A DNA stretch of 64,000 bases, taken from Fistulifera solaris. Taxonomy: Eukaryota; Bacillariophyta; Bacillariophyceae; Naviculales; Stauroneidaceae. Location: positions 310,001 to 374,000 of the forward strand of contig AP026169.1 of NCBI GenBank assembly GCA_030295235.1, given 5' to 3'. Within the stretch, counting starts at the first letter, position 1; each line of letters opens with the position of its first letter. The notes under the pieces were generated by a model. It saw nothing but the letters and a program-made list of their open reading frames with translations. It was not told the DNA's origin and did no database searches. The position numbers and the translations under genes were made by a program. Below, piece after piece: positions 32,665-43,978 of this stretch.

Positions 32665-33155
32665 TACGCGCGAAGGAATTTCTGCAGATTAGGATATGAT
32701 TTAAGGCCTCTTGCAGGCGTTTGTCCAGTTTGCTATGCGACCAAGCCGATGAACCTTGTCGACTGGGTGATGGCGTAGCACGATCGACGTGAAAGAGATG
32801 ATGTTGCAGAGCAGGGACGCTTACTTGGAAGATAAAGGACGAGACAGGACGAGGTTTCAAACAAGATGGCAGATGACCGTGTTGGGACACGAATGTCTCC
32901 GGAAGTGTAGGCTGGGTGACCCATACTGGGTTTCACTGTTTCTGAAACCCTTATCCGGCATGCGTGAAGCCCATGTCTACTTATGAATGCGACATGATGG
33001 ATCGGTTCAAGACTACTAAGTAACTATGGTAGCAAATTTAATTAGAAAACATGATCACCTGTCTTCCAATACGGCGATCCAACACTTTGCCACATTTTTT
33101 TCTCGTTTTACTTCCTGTATTTTCTTTAGCCAAATGTCTTTGCTTCTCACATTCA
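32665..33155. promoter_or_regulatory. Divergent region, headpiece / armadillo genes
   Basis: 491 bp between divergent start codons; both promoters should be here. No distinct motif was recognised. Confidence 0.45.
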
Positions 33156-34810
33156 ATGAAAAACCAAGACGAAAATCGAAGACGGAACAAAATCGAAAAC
33201 ACCAACAGCCAAGTGCTTATCGCCCGACGACTGGTAACCGACCTCCATGGAGCTTTGAGTGGTCATGACAGATTAATTGCTTTATATCACTTAACGCAAG
33301 GGGTCAGCGGAAAATGTGGAGATGCTTCCGTCATGGCGTTCTACTTGCTGGAGGAAAGGCTTCTACCGGCTCTCGTTCTTCATCTACATGCTGTTGTGCA
33401 ACGTTCGCAATCAAAAAGTGACGAAACGGCGCAAATTCTCCATCTAATGGATATTCTTCTCAAATTATGCCCTCGTCATCTGCAAGAACAAGTCAGTCTT
33501 GATTTGAATACACACTTCTTTGATTTTGCCTCTGCGGAACTTTTGCCGCAACACCGTGACTGCCAACTTCCGCACCTCTTGTTGATGCTGTCGGTGCTAC
33601 ACAGTTGTTCCGCAACCGCCTCGGGAAGTCAACAAATTTTACAATCACGGATAACACTCATGAGGATCATCTCGATCATGAAAATGAAGAAATTTCCGAT
33701 GACTGCCTCTTGGAGGCGCTCAATATCGTCAAGAACATATCTTATTTTGGTGAAAACCATCGGCTTTACTTGGTCAGTCTTCATGAATTCTTATCCAGCC
33801 TGAGTTCGTTGACCAGCCGATCCGTTTCAGAAAGCATACTGGAGCGTGTTTCCGCCGTCTTGCGAAACTTGGCGGTGGACCCCGAATGCCGAAAGCTCTT
33901 AACGCAATCTGCCGGAGTACTTCGTTCGCTGATCAAGATGATGGGAACGTGTTTCAATCATGTCATAATCAAAAACTGTTTGAAAGCGCTCATTTGTCTG
34001 GCAATGGAAACAGAATCGGTCGTTACCCTTCTGTATCATGGAAATGGTCAGCTGATGGATGTAATCAAACGACTGGTGCGAGTCAATCACAATCACACAA
34101 GTATCCGGAAAAGGGCGATGCGATTATTGAGACTGCTGGCCAAGCAGAAATCCGTTCACCTTGTTGCGTATGACAATGATCTCCTTGATTTACTGTCGAA
34201 TGTGGTAAAAGAAGATCAACACGATGAAATACGACAAGAGGCCATAGAGGCATTTACCAATTGCATCGCAGTTGTGACTTCCAGCGCCCCCAATTACAAG
34301 TCGGTATTGAATCAACTGGTCGAGTGGATCAACCAACGCAGCATATCACCCGAAATGTTCGCTTGTGTCATCAAGGATCAGGCTTCTTTTCCTGAAAATA
34401 GCTTTGTTTTGGCGGAACAAACCAAGATCATTGATATACTCAGCCAGATCGCCGTGAACGTCGATTCCCCACCTTCTGCCCGATACGATGCTTGTCACTC
34501 TTTATGGTTGCTTGCCAAAGAGAAAGAGAACCAGGTGAAGTTGATGACATCCCATTTCATTGTCGGCTCGTTGGTTAGAAATGCCGCCGATTTTCTGGAT
34601 GGTTTGGAAGAAATGGACAATTCGACTTCCTGTAGAGAAAGGGCCATTGAAACGATTGTGTACTTGGCACAATGCCGGTCAAATCGTAAAACGATGGTCA
34701 GCCATGACAAGCTTCTTCAAGTTTTGATCCAATTCGCATCGACAACGCATGACTATCGCATGAAAGACCAGGTAAAAGAAGTTATTCTGTGGCTTGTACA
34801 AGAGGCCTAA
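33156..34810 (+). CDS. Armadillo/HEAT-like repeat protein
   Basis: About 551 residues with one base added to the T4 run at 33637-33640. The start at 33156 is MKNQDENRRRNKIENTNSQV. The whole protein is alpha-helical with repeat periodicity: LERVSAVLRNLAVDPECRKL, NCLKALICLAMETESVVTLL, RAMRLLRLLAKQKSVHLVAY, EIRQEAIEAFTNCIAVV, ARYDACHSLWLLAKEKENQ and RERAIETIVYLAQCRSNRKT. Each has the armadillo helix-3 pattern. No other domain, signal or membrane segment is present. It should be a protein-binding scaffold; the partner is unknown. The gene faces a secreted EF-hand gene with an 81-bp gap between 3' ends. Confidence 0.72.
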
Positions 34811-34891
34811 TGGACGACATGTGATGATATTGTAGCTATAAGGTACCTGTAATCTTAACTTTATCCATCACTACGAAAGTTGGCACATCGC

Positions 34892-35443
34892 TCATAGATC
34901 GCATTCGGGGAAGAAGGAAGACTTGAATGCACGTCTTTTGAAGCAAGTCGCTAGGCAGTCTTCTTTATTGTTGCTCATGTCATAGTCCATGCTAATTGCG
35001 TCGTCCTTATCGACGTCACACTTTTATGACGAAAAGAAGGGCGCTTAGTGAGGCCGTGCGCAAAAAAACTTTAAAGCCACTAACGTCCGCCTTACCTTTT
35101 TCATCATTTTGTCCACGGAACCGAGAATCTTCAAGACACCTTGTGCATACCACGGCAACGAATCAATGGCCGCTTGAAGCTCGCTGCGATCCAATTTGTT
35201 ATTCTTGTTTGTGTCTAAATAAGCACCCGCACAGCGAATGATATGATCTCGGTCAGGGCATTTGGGATCGATAATGGGCTTTTCGGGTGGAGTTTCTACT
35301 TCCTCGGCTGCCGCTTCCACGACGGCGGCTTCTTGAATGCTCCCGTCCGCGGAGATCTCGACGTTTTCGACTGCAGCGACAACAACATCCCAGCGAAGCA
35401 CCGTAAGCAATGAACAAAGTTTTACAAAAGCATGGAACTTCAT
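34892..35443 (-). CDS. Secreted small EF-hand protein
   Basis: Exons 35443..35096 and 35020..34892, with a 75-bp intron (GTAAGG to TCATAAAAG). The ATG at 35443 (MKFHAFVKLCSLLTVL) opens a signal peptide, so it was preferred to the upstream non-ATG extension. An Ala/Glu-rich propeptide-like segment follows. The first EF-hand loop is DTNKNNKLDRSEL, and the helix is AIDSLPWYAQGVLKILG. The second exon begins with another calcium loop, CDVDKDDAISMDYDM, then ends with a Cys-containing tail (EDCLATCFKRRAF). Total about 158 residues. It is a secreted or endomembrane calcium-binding protein. The splice was chosen because it keeps the frame and adds the second EF-hand; splicing was not shown experimentally. 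Confidence 0.78.
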
Positions 35444-35966
35444 TTTTTTGAAAGTTATGATCAACTTACTGATGGCTTTGTCTTGTTGCAAGAAAGATGC
35501 ATTGCAAAATCCAAATGTTGCTTCTCATGTATTTTTATTTTCAACGTCAGTCACTTTGAATCCCACGTGCGGAGTTTTTGAGCAAGGCGCCGTTCAATCA
35601 CGGAGAAATATCAGGTACCGGTACCGGTAAGAGAGTAGCATACTTTTAGAACTGAGAACCGGGTCATTTTTCGCTGTAAAGGTGCCCACAGCGCACAGTC
35701 GAGGATAGACGAGGTGCGACAGAGGTTTTTTTCTTCGGGAAAACCTGCCTCGAGTCTTCGGTTATTGCTGCGATGGGCATCACCATTAAAGCCATTTGAA
35801 TGCTATTTTCCCAGCCCCGAACTGCCATATCTTGTAGTAAAACAGCAGATACACCCATCAAGGAATATCATCTGAAGCGAACGGTCTAGCGGTTGAAGAA
35901 AGTCATAGGATATATTGAACTCGCACTGTTTGTGCTTCGTATGATTCGGAAAGGAAACGCAGAAAG
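35444..35966. promoter_or_regulatory. Divergent region with GGTACC repeat
   Basis: 523 bp between divergent starts. A GGTACCGGTACCGGTAA element occupies 35614..35630. No coding frame with a domain was recognised. Confidence 0.45.
35614..35630. repeat. GGTACC tandem palindrome
   Basis: GGTACCGGTACCGGTAA: two and a half GGTACC units in the divergent region upstream of the secreted EF-hand gene. Confidence 0.7.
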
Positions 35967-37073
35967 ATGCCAGCCAAAGTCGACGTCGCCAGTGATCAAT
36001 TACAAGGTATCATTTCTGCTCTCCGTTCCATAGGAATGAGTTCCGGTGAAGCGAGGAGTAAGGGAAAAAATATTGCGCAGGCTATTTCCGAGGGAAAAGA
36101 CGCTGGAGATGTCGAGGCTCTCCTCCAATCACTCTACGAACTCCAGCACGAAGCTCCCAAAATCATGGCTGCTCTACAGACTGCTGGGTATGTACGCAAA
36201 AATAACGAAGCTGTGGAACAATCTGCTGACGACGAGAATGACGTTGATGAATATTATGAAGAAGGAGAAGAGGACGAACCGAATAGTGACGAGGACGACG
36301 GCCCCGCTGTTGGTCACGGCATTTCGGACGACATATCCATCATGAGTGATTTGACAACTCCAACGGTTATTAGTGGCGATGTGAATGACGAGGAGCATTA
36401 TCACGAGGTTCCGCTTCCCCCCTATGCGATCGGAAATGAATCATATGAGGGCCACGCAATGGTGGTGAAGGCACCAAAGCAGAAAAAGTTTAATACAACC
36501 TGTAAAAGCAGGACAGAAAAATTCCCGAAATACGAATCAGACTCAAAACTTTGCGCCAGCGCCGCAATCGACTAAAACATTGCCGTCTGGAGGCGGAGCT
36601 GCTGCGAAGCGAAGAAATCAATATACACAAAAATGGCTCGGTTAGGTGTTGCAACGGAATTGCAACAAAAACCTTTACCTAACGTTACGAGAACGAAGAA
36701 AAAAGGCAAGAGTGCGCGATTTAGTTTTGACGACATTGCTGTAGAGAGAAGCGCGTGGAACTCGGATGACCTGAGTACGAACGCCATTGAAACAGCAATC
36801 TATGGAGAAGCACCAAAGTCGCCAGTTTTGCCGTCATCAGGACGAAGAATAGGAAAACTTCAAACACAAAGCTTGATGGATGACACGGATGACTTGTTCG
36901 AAAGCGGGTTTGACGCCTTTGTGCCGTTCACCGAGGGAGCAACTCCACTCACTGATTTCCGAGATTCGTCGTCATCACCAGAAAAGACAAACTCAAGAAA
37001 AGGAAAGAGTAGGAACTCCAAGTCAGAGTCATCCTTTCGACGGAAGCCCCCGAAGAAGCTAGCACTGTTTTAA
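35967..37073 (+). CDS. Acidic/basic low-complexity protein, unknown function
   Basis: About 368 residues from MPAKVDVASDQLQGIISALR. Two run-associated breaks, at 36483-36487 (A5, one base too many) and 36629-36633 (A5, one too few), must be allowed for; they cancel in length. The N-terminal ~80 residues are helical (NIAQAISEGKDAGDVEALLQ, LYELQHEAPKIMAALQT), followed by a Glu/Asp-rich stretch (DEYYEEGEEDEPNSDEDD) and a Gln/Asn-rich linker. The C-terminus is basic with SARFSFDDIAVERSAWNSDD and DLFESGFDAFVPF, then KKLALF before the stop. No known domain is recognised. A nuclear scaffold is possible from composition only. Confidence 0.5.
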
Positions 37074-37411
37074 ATAGACGCGCGTCATCATCATGTAAGA
37101 TGCCGTCGTTGCTATTGCTAGTGGGTTACAAAATTCACTCAGGCCTATCGGCAATTACAAATACAACTATAAGCAGATTTTAATACCTCATGTTTCGTTT
37201 TGGTAGCGTGTTTGTTTCCAAAAGAGTGTGAAACAATGTTCTATCACATCGCATGGAGCTAAAAATGCACGGAAGTTGCACCTAGTTCTAGAATTATCCA
37301 GTACCAGTACGATTTTCTCGCGAGACAGACCCTGCATTTTTCGCACTTTTTGTTGGCCTTCAACAAAGCGATGAATGAATTAGATAGCAGTTTGATAGGA
37401 ATGGCAAGGTC
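37074..37411. other. Intergenic before the OTU gene
   Basis: 338 bp, AT-rich. It holds the promoter of the OTU gene. No motif or alternative frame was considered real. Confidence 0.45.
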
Positions 37412-38459
37412 ATGGGCAAAAAAGACAAGAGAAAAGGTAGCACAACACGCGATGATGGCAAGGGACACAATAAAGAACTACAGCGGGGGCGAAAATTTCG
37501 GCAGCACAAGGGACGAAATTGGAAAGCGGATAAAAATGATCCCATTCGGAAAGCGGTAGAGGCGGGTACGTGCGCATCCTCTGTATTCCTTCAGCTGCGT
37601 GTATGATTCGCTTAAAACTAAAAACCTCACTTTCTTGGACGAGGTGCAGATGGAACACGAACTATCGTTGATATGTCTGCGGATGGAAATTGTTTGTTCC
37701 GTGCCCTATCGGATCAGGTATGTGCATGATTTTATTTGTGCCTTGGTAATACATTTTTACACTATTTATCTCAAGATGATGTTACACATACTCTAGATCC
37801 ATGGTGATTATGGAAACCAGCATGCGGATGTGCGTACGGAAGTATGTGACTTTATGGAACTTCATGAAGACGATTTTAAAGTTTTTCTAATACTCGACGA
37901 AGACGACGAGGATGCTGCTGATTTCGAATCTTACATATCTGCCCTGAGGGAAGATGGGGAATGGGGCGGAAATCTAGAACTAGTCGCCGCAGCGCGTCAC
38001 TATCGGTACGTTGAATTTTCCTTCGTGTCGACACAGCTCGAAATCCGTCTCAATACTCTCCTTGATTTAGGCGCAATATCGTGGTTTTCTCCGCAGAACA
38101 AGCTGTGTTTACAATACACCACGCAAATAAGGGTAGCCCATCAGGCCCTGACTTGTTGCTGAGTTACCATGACAACGACCATTACAATAGTGTGAGATCG
38201 AATGCATCGACATCCGCGCCGCACATTCCGGCGCCAGTACATCGTAACAGCGACAATTTCGTCAAAGACAAAGGGAAAAAGAAAAAACGTGAAAAGGAGT
38301 GATCCCTGCACGTGCGGAAGCGGCATCACATACAAAAAGTGCTGTTTCTCGAAGGAAACAACCCAGGCGCGGCATCAAAAGCAAACGAGAAATAAAAAGG
38401 ACACGTCGTCGGATGCTGGAGACTCATGGGAAGAGAACTTTAGGGTTATGGCGATATGA
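37412..38459 (+). CDS. OTU-family deubiquitinase with C-terminal SEC-C motif
   Basis: Four exons: 37412..37565, 37650..37717, 37797..38005 and 38071..38459 (introns 84, 79 and 65 bp, all GT-AG). One A of the six-base run at 38282-38287 must be dropped; the result is 272 residues. Exon 1 is very basic (MGKKDKRKGSTTRDDGKGHN). Exon 2 carries the catalytic OTU motif DMSADGNCLFRALSDQ with the Cys nucleophile. Exon 3 continues IHGDYGNQHADVRTEVCDFM and GGNLELVAAARHYR; exon 4 gives RRNIVVFSAE and the catalytic His in LLLSYHDNDHYNSVR. The C-terminus holds DPCTCGSGITYKKCC, a SEC-C zinc motif. OTU enzymes cleave ubiquitin chains; plant OTU7-type proteins share this OTU plus SEC-C plan. All catalytic residues appear present. 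Confidence 0.9.
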
Positions 38460-39272
38460 ATAAAAAGCAGGTGGGGGTTGAAGTAATAGATATTAGCTAG
38501 GCAGCAATTTTGTTTAGCTTTCCTTCTGGTACTTGAGTGCCCTTAAAACTCGAAAAAGACTATTGAAAAAAGATTCATCAGTTTGTTCCTTTTCCTAGCT
38601 AGTTTATTGCGATACTCGGTACTAGAAAAGTATTAGTTTAGCAAATGGCGCAGAGGAAATAGGAAATAGGAAAGCATCCTATCTATTCGTGACTCAATTA
38701 ACTACTGGTCGTGCGTGCGCGCACGACGCGCGCGACACGTTTCCCGATCGAGAACGACGATGGACGACCCGTTCCCCCCTCCACCTCCACTGCACTCCAC
38801 GAAACACGCACAAAAAGCGCCACCCCTCTGTGGTTTCAAGAAAAAGTGCCTGACAACGCCCTCGTCGTCCGGACTCGTAAGAAGAGTTGCAATCGCAACC
38901 GTAAAAAAAGAAAAGTGAGTGAATGATGTTAAATATGTGCTGCTGCAACGTGCCCGATTCTTTTGAACGCAAAAAATTGAAAACCATCGGGAGGTTCAAA
39001 TTGGGCTCCAAAGAAACCCGGATGTGGCATTCTTTGTTCACTCGTTGCTGTGATTCCGATACTACTTTAATTTTGACAGTATGTTTGCCGGAATGTGGAA
39101 CGTTGAATACCACAAGTAAATCGTGGTGTTTCGTGAATAGATTCCAACCAAACAGGCCGATGCGTGAGCTTTGAAAACCAACATGCACCTCACACTCACA
39201 CATCTTCTCGTTGCCGCACCTCTTTCCAAATAATAGTAAACAGCTTTTCCTTTTCAACTTTTCGTTTGAATC
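38460..39272. promoter_or_regulatory. Upstream region of the PABP gene
   Basis: 813 bp. A GC-rich patch with CGTGCGTGCGCGCACGACGC lies at about 38709-38730. A GTGAGT donor-like site near 38916 and an acceptor-like AACAG at about 39242 suggest a 5' UTR intron, which cannot be confirmed. Frames of 60-190 codons on both strands here show no domains. Confidence 0.4.
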
Positions 39273-41270
39273 ATGGCTTCTACTGCCCCTCCTTCCGTCG
39301 ATGCAAGTAACGAAACCGGTCCTGGTGATGTCGGCCTAGCTCAGTCGAACGTCGGTGATGCATTCCGCACTCCGTCACTTTACGTAGGTGATTTGGCTCC
39401 CGATGTGAACGAGAGTCTTTTGTTCGAGATCTTTAGTGCTCTCGGACCTGTCGCCTCGATTCGCGTCTGCCGTGATGCTGTCACTCGTCGCTCTCTCGGA
39501 TACGCGTACGTCAACTTTCACCAGATGGCGGACGCCGAGCGTGCTCTCGACACGATGAACTTTTCGATGATTAAGAGCAAACCTTGCCGTATCATGTGGA
39601 GTCAGCGCGATCCTTCTCTCCGACGCTCTGGCGTAGGAAACATCTTCGTCAAGAACTTGCACGAATCGATTGACAACAAGCAGCTTTACGATACGTTCTC
39701 GTTGTTTGGAAACATTCTCTCGTGCAAAGTCGTCACGGATCGTGAAACGGGAGGATCGAAAGGATACGGATACGTCCACTACGAGACTGCTGAAGCGGCG
39801 AATGCTGCCATCGAGAAGCTTCATGGTATGTTGATTGATGGTCAAGAGGTGCAGGTGGGACACTTTATGCGTCGCAATGATCGCCCCGATGTGAATGCTT
39901 GGACCAACTGCTACGTCAAAAATATTCCGTACGAGTGGGACGATAATCGTTTGGAACAGGAGTTTGCGCAGTTCGGAGAAGTCATTAGTGCAGCTGTCTC
40001 GAAAGGAGTTCGCAAGGTCAAGAAGCCGGCCTCGGAAACGAAAGAAGGTGAAGAGGAACCCGTCCCGGAGGATGAGCCCAAGGAAGGAGAGAATGCTGCA
40101 AAGAAAGAAGAGTCGCTCGGATTTGGATTCGTTAACTTTGCTGACCACCAAGATGCTCTCGCTGCCTGTGAGAACTTGAACGGCAAAGAATACACGACGG
40201 TCGTGGATGGAGAAGAGATTACCCAAGAACTCTACGTCGGACGCGCTCAGAAGAAGAGTGAGCGCGAACGTGAGCTTCGCTCCAAGTTTGAGGCTGAGAA
40301 GATGGACCGTATTGCCAAGTTCCAGGGAGTGAACTTGTACGTGAAGAATCTCGATGATTCCGTTACAGACGAGATTCTCCGCGAGGAATTTGCCACCGTC
40401 GGAACCATTACTTCGGCTCGTGTCATGCGTGATCCGAAAGACAACCGCTCTCGTGGATTCGGCTTTGTGTGCTACTCCACACCTGAAGAAGCCAACCGCG
40501 CTGTTGGTGAACTGAATGGCAAGTTGATTGCCAACAAGCCAATTTTCGTGGCCCTTGCCCAACGCCGCGAAGTTCGACGTGCTCAACTTGAAGCCCAGCA
40601 CGCTAACCGTGTTGGTGGACCCGGTCAACCTGGCATGATGCGCGGACCGATGGGAGGTCCAATGGGATATCCTGGTATGGCCCCCATGTACATGCAACGA
40701 CCTGGTCCTGGAGGTGCCATGCAGCCTGCCTACCCCATGATGCCACAGATGATTGCGGGTGGACGAGGTGCCCCTCAGCAACAACAACGTGCTGGTGTCT
40801 ACCCGATGCTTGGACAACAAGGTCGTGGTGGCTACCCTATGCCGTATGCTGGTGTCATGCAAGGACAGCCTGGACGAGGAGGACGAGGAGTCGCTCCGGT
40901 ACAAGGTCGTGGTGGCCGAGGACGGGGTCCCACTCCTGCTCCTGGGCAACAACCCATCAAGTTTAACCAACAGGCCCGAAATGCTGGCGGACCTCCCATG
41001 CATGGGCAACCCGCTGGACAGCCTCCACAATCGCTAACGGCTTCGGCTCTCGCGTCCGCCACGCCGGAGATGCAAAAGAATATGATTGGTGAACGTTTGT
41101 ATCCGTTGATCCATCAATCACAACCCGAATTGGCGGGAAAAATCACTGGTATGCTTCTCGAGATGGACAACTCCGAGTTGCTGCATCTCTTGGAGAGCCC
41201 TGATGCTTTGATTTCCAAAATTTCAGAAGCTCTTCAGGTTCTCGAGGCGCATCAACAAAACGAGTCCTAA
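39273..41270 (+). CDS. PABP: Cytoplasmic poly(A)-binding protein
   Basis: An intact 665-residue frame. It has four RNA recognition motifs: RRM1 (SLYVGDLAPDVNESLLFEIF, about 35-112), RRM2 (NIFVKNLHESIDNKQLYDTF, about 123-200), RRM3 (NCYVKNIPYEWDDNRLEQEF, from about 212) and RRM4 (NLYVKNLDDSVTDEILREEF, about 350-430). RNP1 motifs such as KGYGYVHYE, GFGFVNF and RGFGFVCYS are present. A Gly/Met/Pro/Gln-rich linker follows (about 445-590), then a MLLE/PABC domain (KNMIGERLYPLIHQSQPELA, ITGMLLEMDNSELLHLLESP). It binds poly(A) tails, supports translation and protects mRNA. RRM3 carries an unusual ~30-residue charged insertion (about residues 250-280, KKPASETKEGEEEPVPEDEP). The codon bias fits a highly expressed gene. 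Confidence 0.97.
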   Translation: MASTAPPSVDASNETGPGDVGLAQSNVGDAFRTPSLYVGDLAPDVNESLLFEIFSALGPVASIRVCRDAVTRRSLGYAYVNFHQMADAERALDTMNFSMIKSKPCRIMWSQRDPSLRRSGVGNIFVKNLHESIDNKQLYDTFSLFGNILSCKVVTDRETGGSKGYGYVHYETAEAANAAIEKLHGMLIDGQEVQVGHFMRRNDRPDVNAWTNCYVKNIPYEWDDNRLEQEFAQFGEVISAAVSKGVRKVKKPASETKEGEEEPVPEDEPKEGENAAKKEESLGFGFVNFADHQDALAACENLNGKEYTTVVDGEEITQELYVGRAQKKSERERELRSKFEAEKMDRIAKFQGVNLYVKNLDDSVTDEILREEFATVGTITSARVMRDPKDNRSRGFGFVCYSTPEEANRAVGELNGKLIANKPIFVALAQRREVRRAQLEAQHANRVGGPGQPGMMRGPMGGPMGYPGMAPMYMQRPGPGGAMQPAYPMMPQMIAGGRGAPQQQQRAGVYPMLGQQGRGGYPMPYAGVMQGQPGRGGRGVAPVQGRGGRGRGPTPAPGQQPIKFNQQARNAGGPPMHGQPAGQPPQSLTASALASATPEMQKNMIGERLYPLIHQSQPELAGKITGMLLEMDNSELLHLLESPDALISKISEALQVLEAHQQNES

Positions 41271-41699
41271 ACTGCTGCGCGCAGGTTGCTCGTTAGTAAC
41301 TGTAAAATAGAACCGATATCAATCAAGTTTACAAAGTGATTGTTCTTCCAATAGGATCGAATGTTTATGTTTACCCAACCCAATCCAGATGATGATTTGT
41401 CTTTGGGTTGTCCTAACTGGCGCCTGTACGCCATCCGGTTTGTTAAACCGCACGTACACCAATCATCCTTATTGTGCCACAAGAACGTTTAGAGTATGGT
41501 TGGAAAACGTTTAGAGTATTATTTAGAGCATTGAAACCACCCAATGGGTGTCTTACCGGCACGCCAACGTCCGCCGCGTTATTTCGTAATAACACACCTG
41601 CGCTGTTGATTGGCAAAACTAGGATCATAACCACCAACGTTGAGACATACGGTTGCTTTTTGAGAAAAAGACTGATATTTGGCGAATTAGGCTTGGAAA
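41271..41699. other. Intergenic between PABP and the KH-WW gene
   Basis: 429 bp. An imperfect direct repeat, AACGTTTAGAGTATGG / AACGTTTAGAGTATTA, is at about 41485-41522. Nothing else was recognised. Confidence 0.45.
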
Positions 41700-43634
41700 A
41701 TGAGTGAAACAAACGAATCGGGAAAACGAGGTCGGGACGAAGACGAAACAGAGGTGGAAGCACCTCCGCAAAAAAGCCACCAAAGCCGACGACAGCCACG
41801 AAACAGCTACGGAGGTCCCCGCAGCATCGGCCAAGGCTCCCGAAGAATTGAACGTACCATCAGAACAAACACCGAACGGAGCAACGGAAGAAACGGAAGG
41901 CAAGAATGAGGAAACTACTCAATTTATTGTCGATCGCAAGGGTGAGGAAGAGCGCCAGGAGGAAGCGAAAGAAGAGGCTCCGGCTACAGAAAGTACCCCC
42001 GTGGAAAGTAGCATCCCCCCTCAGATCACGTCTCCACCGACGAGTTACGGTACGCTCCCACCACCTGCCGTCAATCCGAGCATCCCAGCTACGGTGGTGA
42101 ATCCGGATCAAATAGTGGAAGAAAGGGGAGAAATCCCAGCTCTCTACGTGGGAAAAGTGATTGGCAAGGTAAGAATACGCACACTTCATTATGTCGCGTA
42201 CATGTGTAGTAGTATGCGTCTCACTGCTAGTTCAGGGCGGAGAAATGATTCGAGATTTGCAAGCACGTTCAGCCGCTCGGATTGATGTGGACCAGAATGT
42301 GCCGGCGGGCATGCCCCGAGGCATCACGTATCGCGGTACACGCGCGACCGTCGATTTTGCGAAATACTTGGTCGCCATGTTGCAACAAGAGAACGTCACG
42401 GAAAACGACTTGCCGTTGGGACAAGCGTCGCGACGATTCCTTGTCATTCCGGCGTCAGCCGTTGGCAAAATCATCGGTCGTGGAGGCGAAATGATTCGCG
42501 AACTTCAAACCAAGTCGCAAGCAAAAATTCAAATCGATCATTCGGGATCGACGGGTTTGCCCCGGATAAGAAACAAGTGTCGATTACCGGATCCGAGCAA
42601 GCTGTTGTGAAGGGCGAGGAAATGATTAATTTTCTCGTAGCCAATCCTCTAATGGAGGGCCTGCAGTCGATTGCGATGCTAGTGGAAGAGAAGGCGAGGA
42701 GTGGAACTCAATGGGGCAGCGGACCTCCTTACATGGGTCTTCCAAACCACGGAATCAACATGCAGCCGGATTCGGGAGCTGCCTATGGACATCAGGCGTT
42801 TTCGGCGGGTGGATACGGGCCCAGCACAACGCACCTCCCACCCATGCCCAGTCCTTACGGGAATCCCGTACCCCCAGTGCAACCGGCTTATGGAGGATCT
42901 ATACCAAGTTACGGTGGACCTGGTGGCGGTCAGGAAGTAACCATCATGTACGTTCAGAAGCAGTATATGGGACGCATCATCGGGAAGAAAGGCGTGACGA
43001 TCAATGATTTGCAACGACGCTCCAGTTGCGACATTCAAGTTAACCAAAATGTGCCGCACGGACAGGATTGCGAAATCACTATTCGAGGAACACCTCAGGG
43101 AATTGAGTCGGCCAGGCAGATGATTCGTGAGATCATTGAAATTGGACCACAACACCCCGTAAGTATCATGGTTTTCTCAGCCTGTAAGACGCCATAACCC
43201 AAACTCGCAACTAATTTATCATCCTTTGTTTGTCAATTTAGTACGCAGGAGGAGCTGAAAGTGGAGGCATGGCATTTCAACAGCAAGGATACGGTCAGTC
43301 TTACGGAGGCCAACAAGGTGGTTACAGGGGTGCGTACAGTGGAGGGTTCCAAGCCCAGCAGCAGTCGTTCGCGCAGCCTTCCTATCAGCAGCAACCATCA
43401 TACACCCAAAGCACCCCAAGTTATGGAGCAGCGCCGGTGGCGTATCCACCCGCGCAGGTGCAACTACCTCCTGCGTACAGTCAGCCGGTTCCTGCGCCTC
43501 AATATGGCTATGGGCAGGTACCAGCACCAGTCGTGTCCGAGTGGAAGTCGGCTACTTCACCAGATGGCCAAGTCTATTATTACAACGAACGAACCGGTGC
43601 TACGCAGTGGGACAAGCCAGCAGGTATGCTGTAA
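41700..43634 (+). CDS. Three-KH plus WW RNA-binding protein
   Basis: Exons 41700..42168, 42236..43158 and 43242..43634 (introns 67 and 83 bp). Two single-base breaks, at 41770-41775 (A6) and 42560-42563 (C4), must be allowed for, giving 594 residues from MSETNESGKRGRDEDETEVE. KH1: ALYVGKVIGK joined across the intron to GGEMIRDLQARSAARIDV; KH2: VIPASAVGKIIGRGGEMIRE; KH3: MYVQKQYMGRIIGKKGVTIN. Each has the invariant GxxG loop (GKGG, GRGG, GKKG). A Gly/Pro/Tyr/Gln-rich linker follows (QQQGYGQSYGGQQGGY). The C-terminal WW domain is SEWKSATSPDGQVYYYNERT then GATQWDKP. The plan resembles FUBP/KSRP-type nucleic-acid binders joined to a splicing-type WW domain. A role in splicing or mRNA turnover is inferred. 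Confidence 0.88.
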
Positions 43635-43978
43635 GGAATTTGCATGCGTTGCGCTGTCATCAGAGCATTTATTCCTGTTTGTCGATTGGGGATCTTGCAT
43701 TCTTGTATTCGTTGTGCCAGTTTGAAAGAGATTATCATTTTGCGAAGCAGGTTTGCTTGATGACTTGATGTTGATAGCAGCGTTTGCGTTATATTCGAGA
43801 TGCTCGGTGTTTATTGTCTTGAATGCGAATATCAATGTTATTTATGCTGTCTATCTCCATATAGTTCTATTTGTTGTTGGAGTTCATTATTGAAATTATG
43901 TTTTGTAGATGGCCCATAATTACTACAGAACGAAGTTTCTTTGGCGCGGCGCAAGACAAAAATTAACGACACTTGACG
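43635..43978. other. Intergenic between convergent genes
   Basis: 344 bp between the 3' ends of the KH-WW gene and the TRF4-like gene. AT-rich; no feature was recognised. Confidence 0.5.

Noticed and set aside
38694-39257. 187-codon minus-strand frame in the PABP upstream region
   Set aside because: No recognisable domain, start context or targeting signal; overlaps the probable PABP promoter and leader.
39375-41030. 551-codon open frame antisense to the PABP gene
   Set aside because: It mirrors the codon bias of PABP on the other strand and has no domain; PABP itself is certain.
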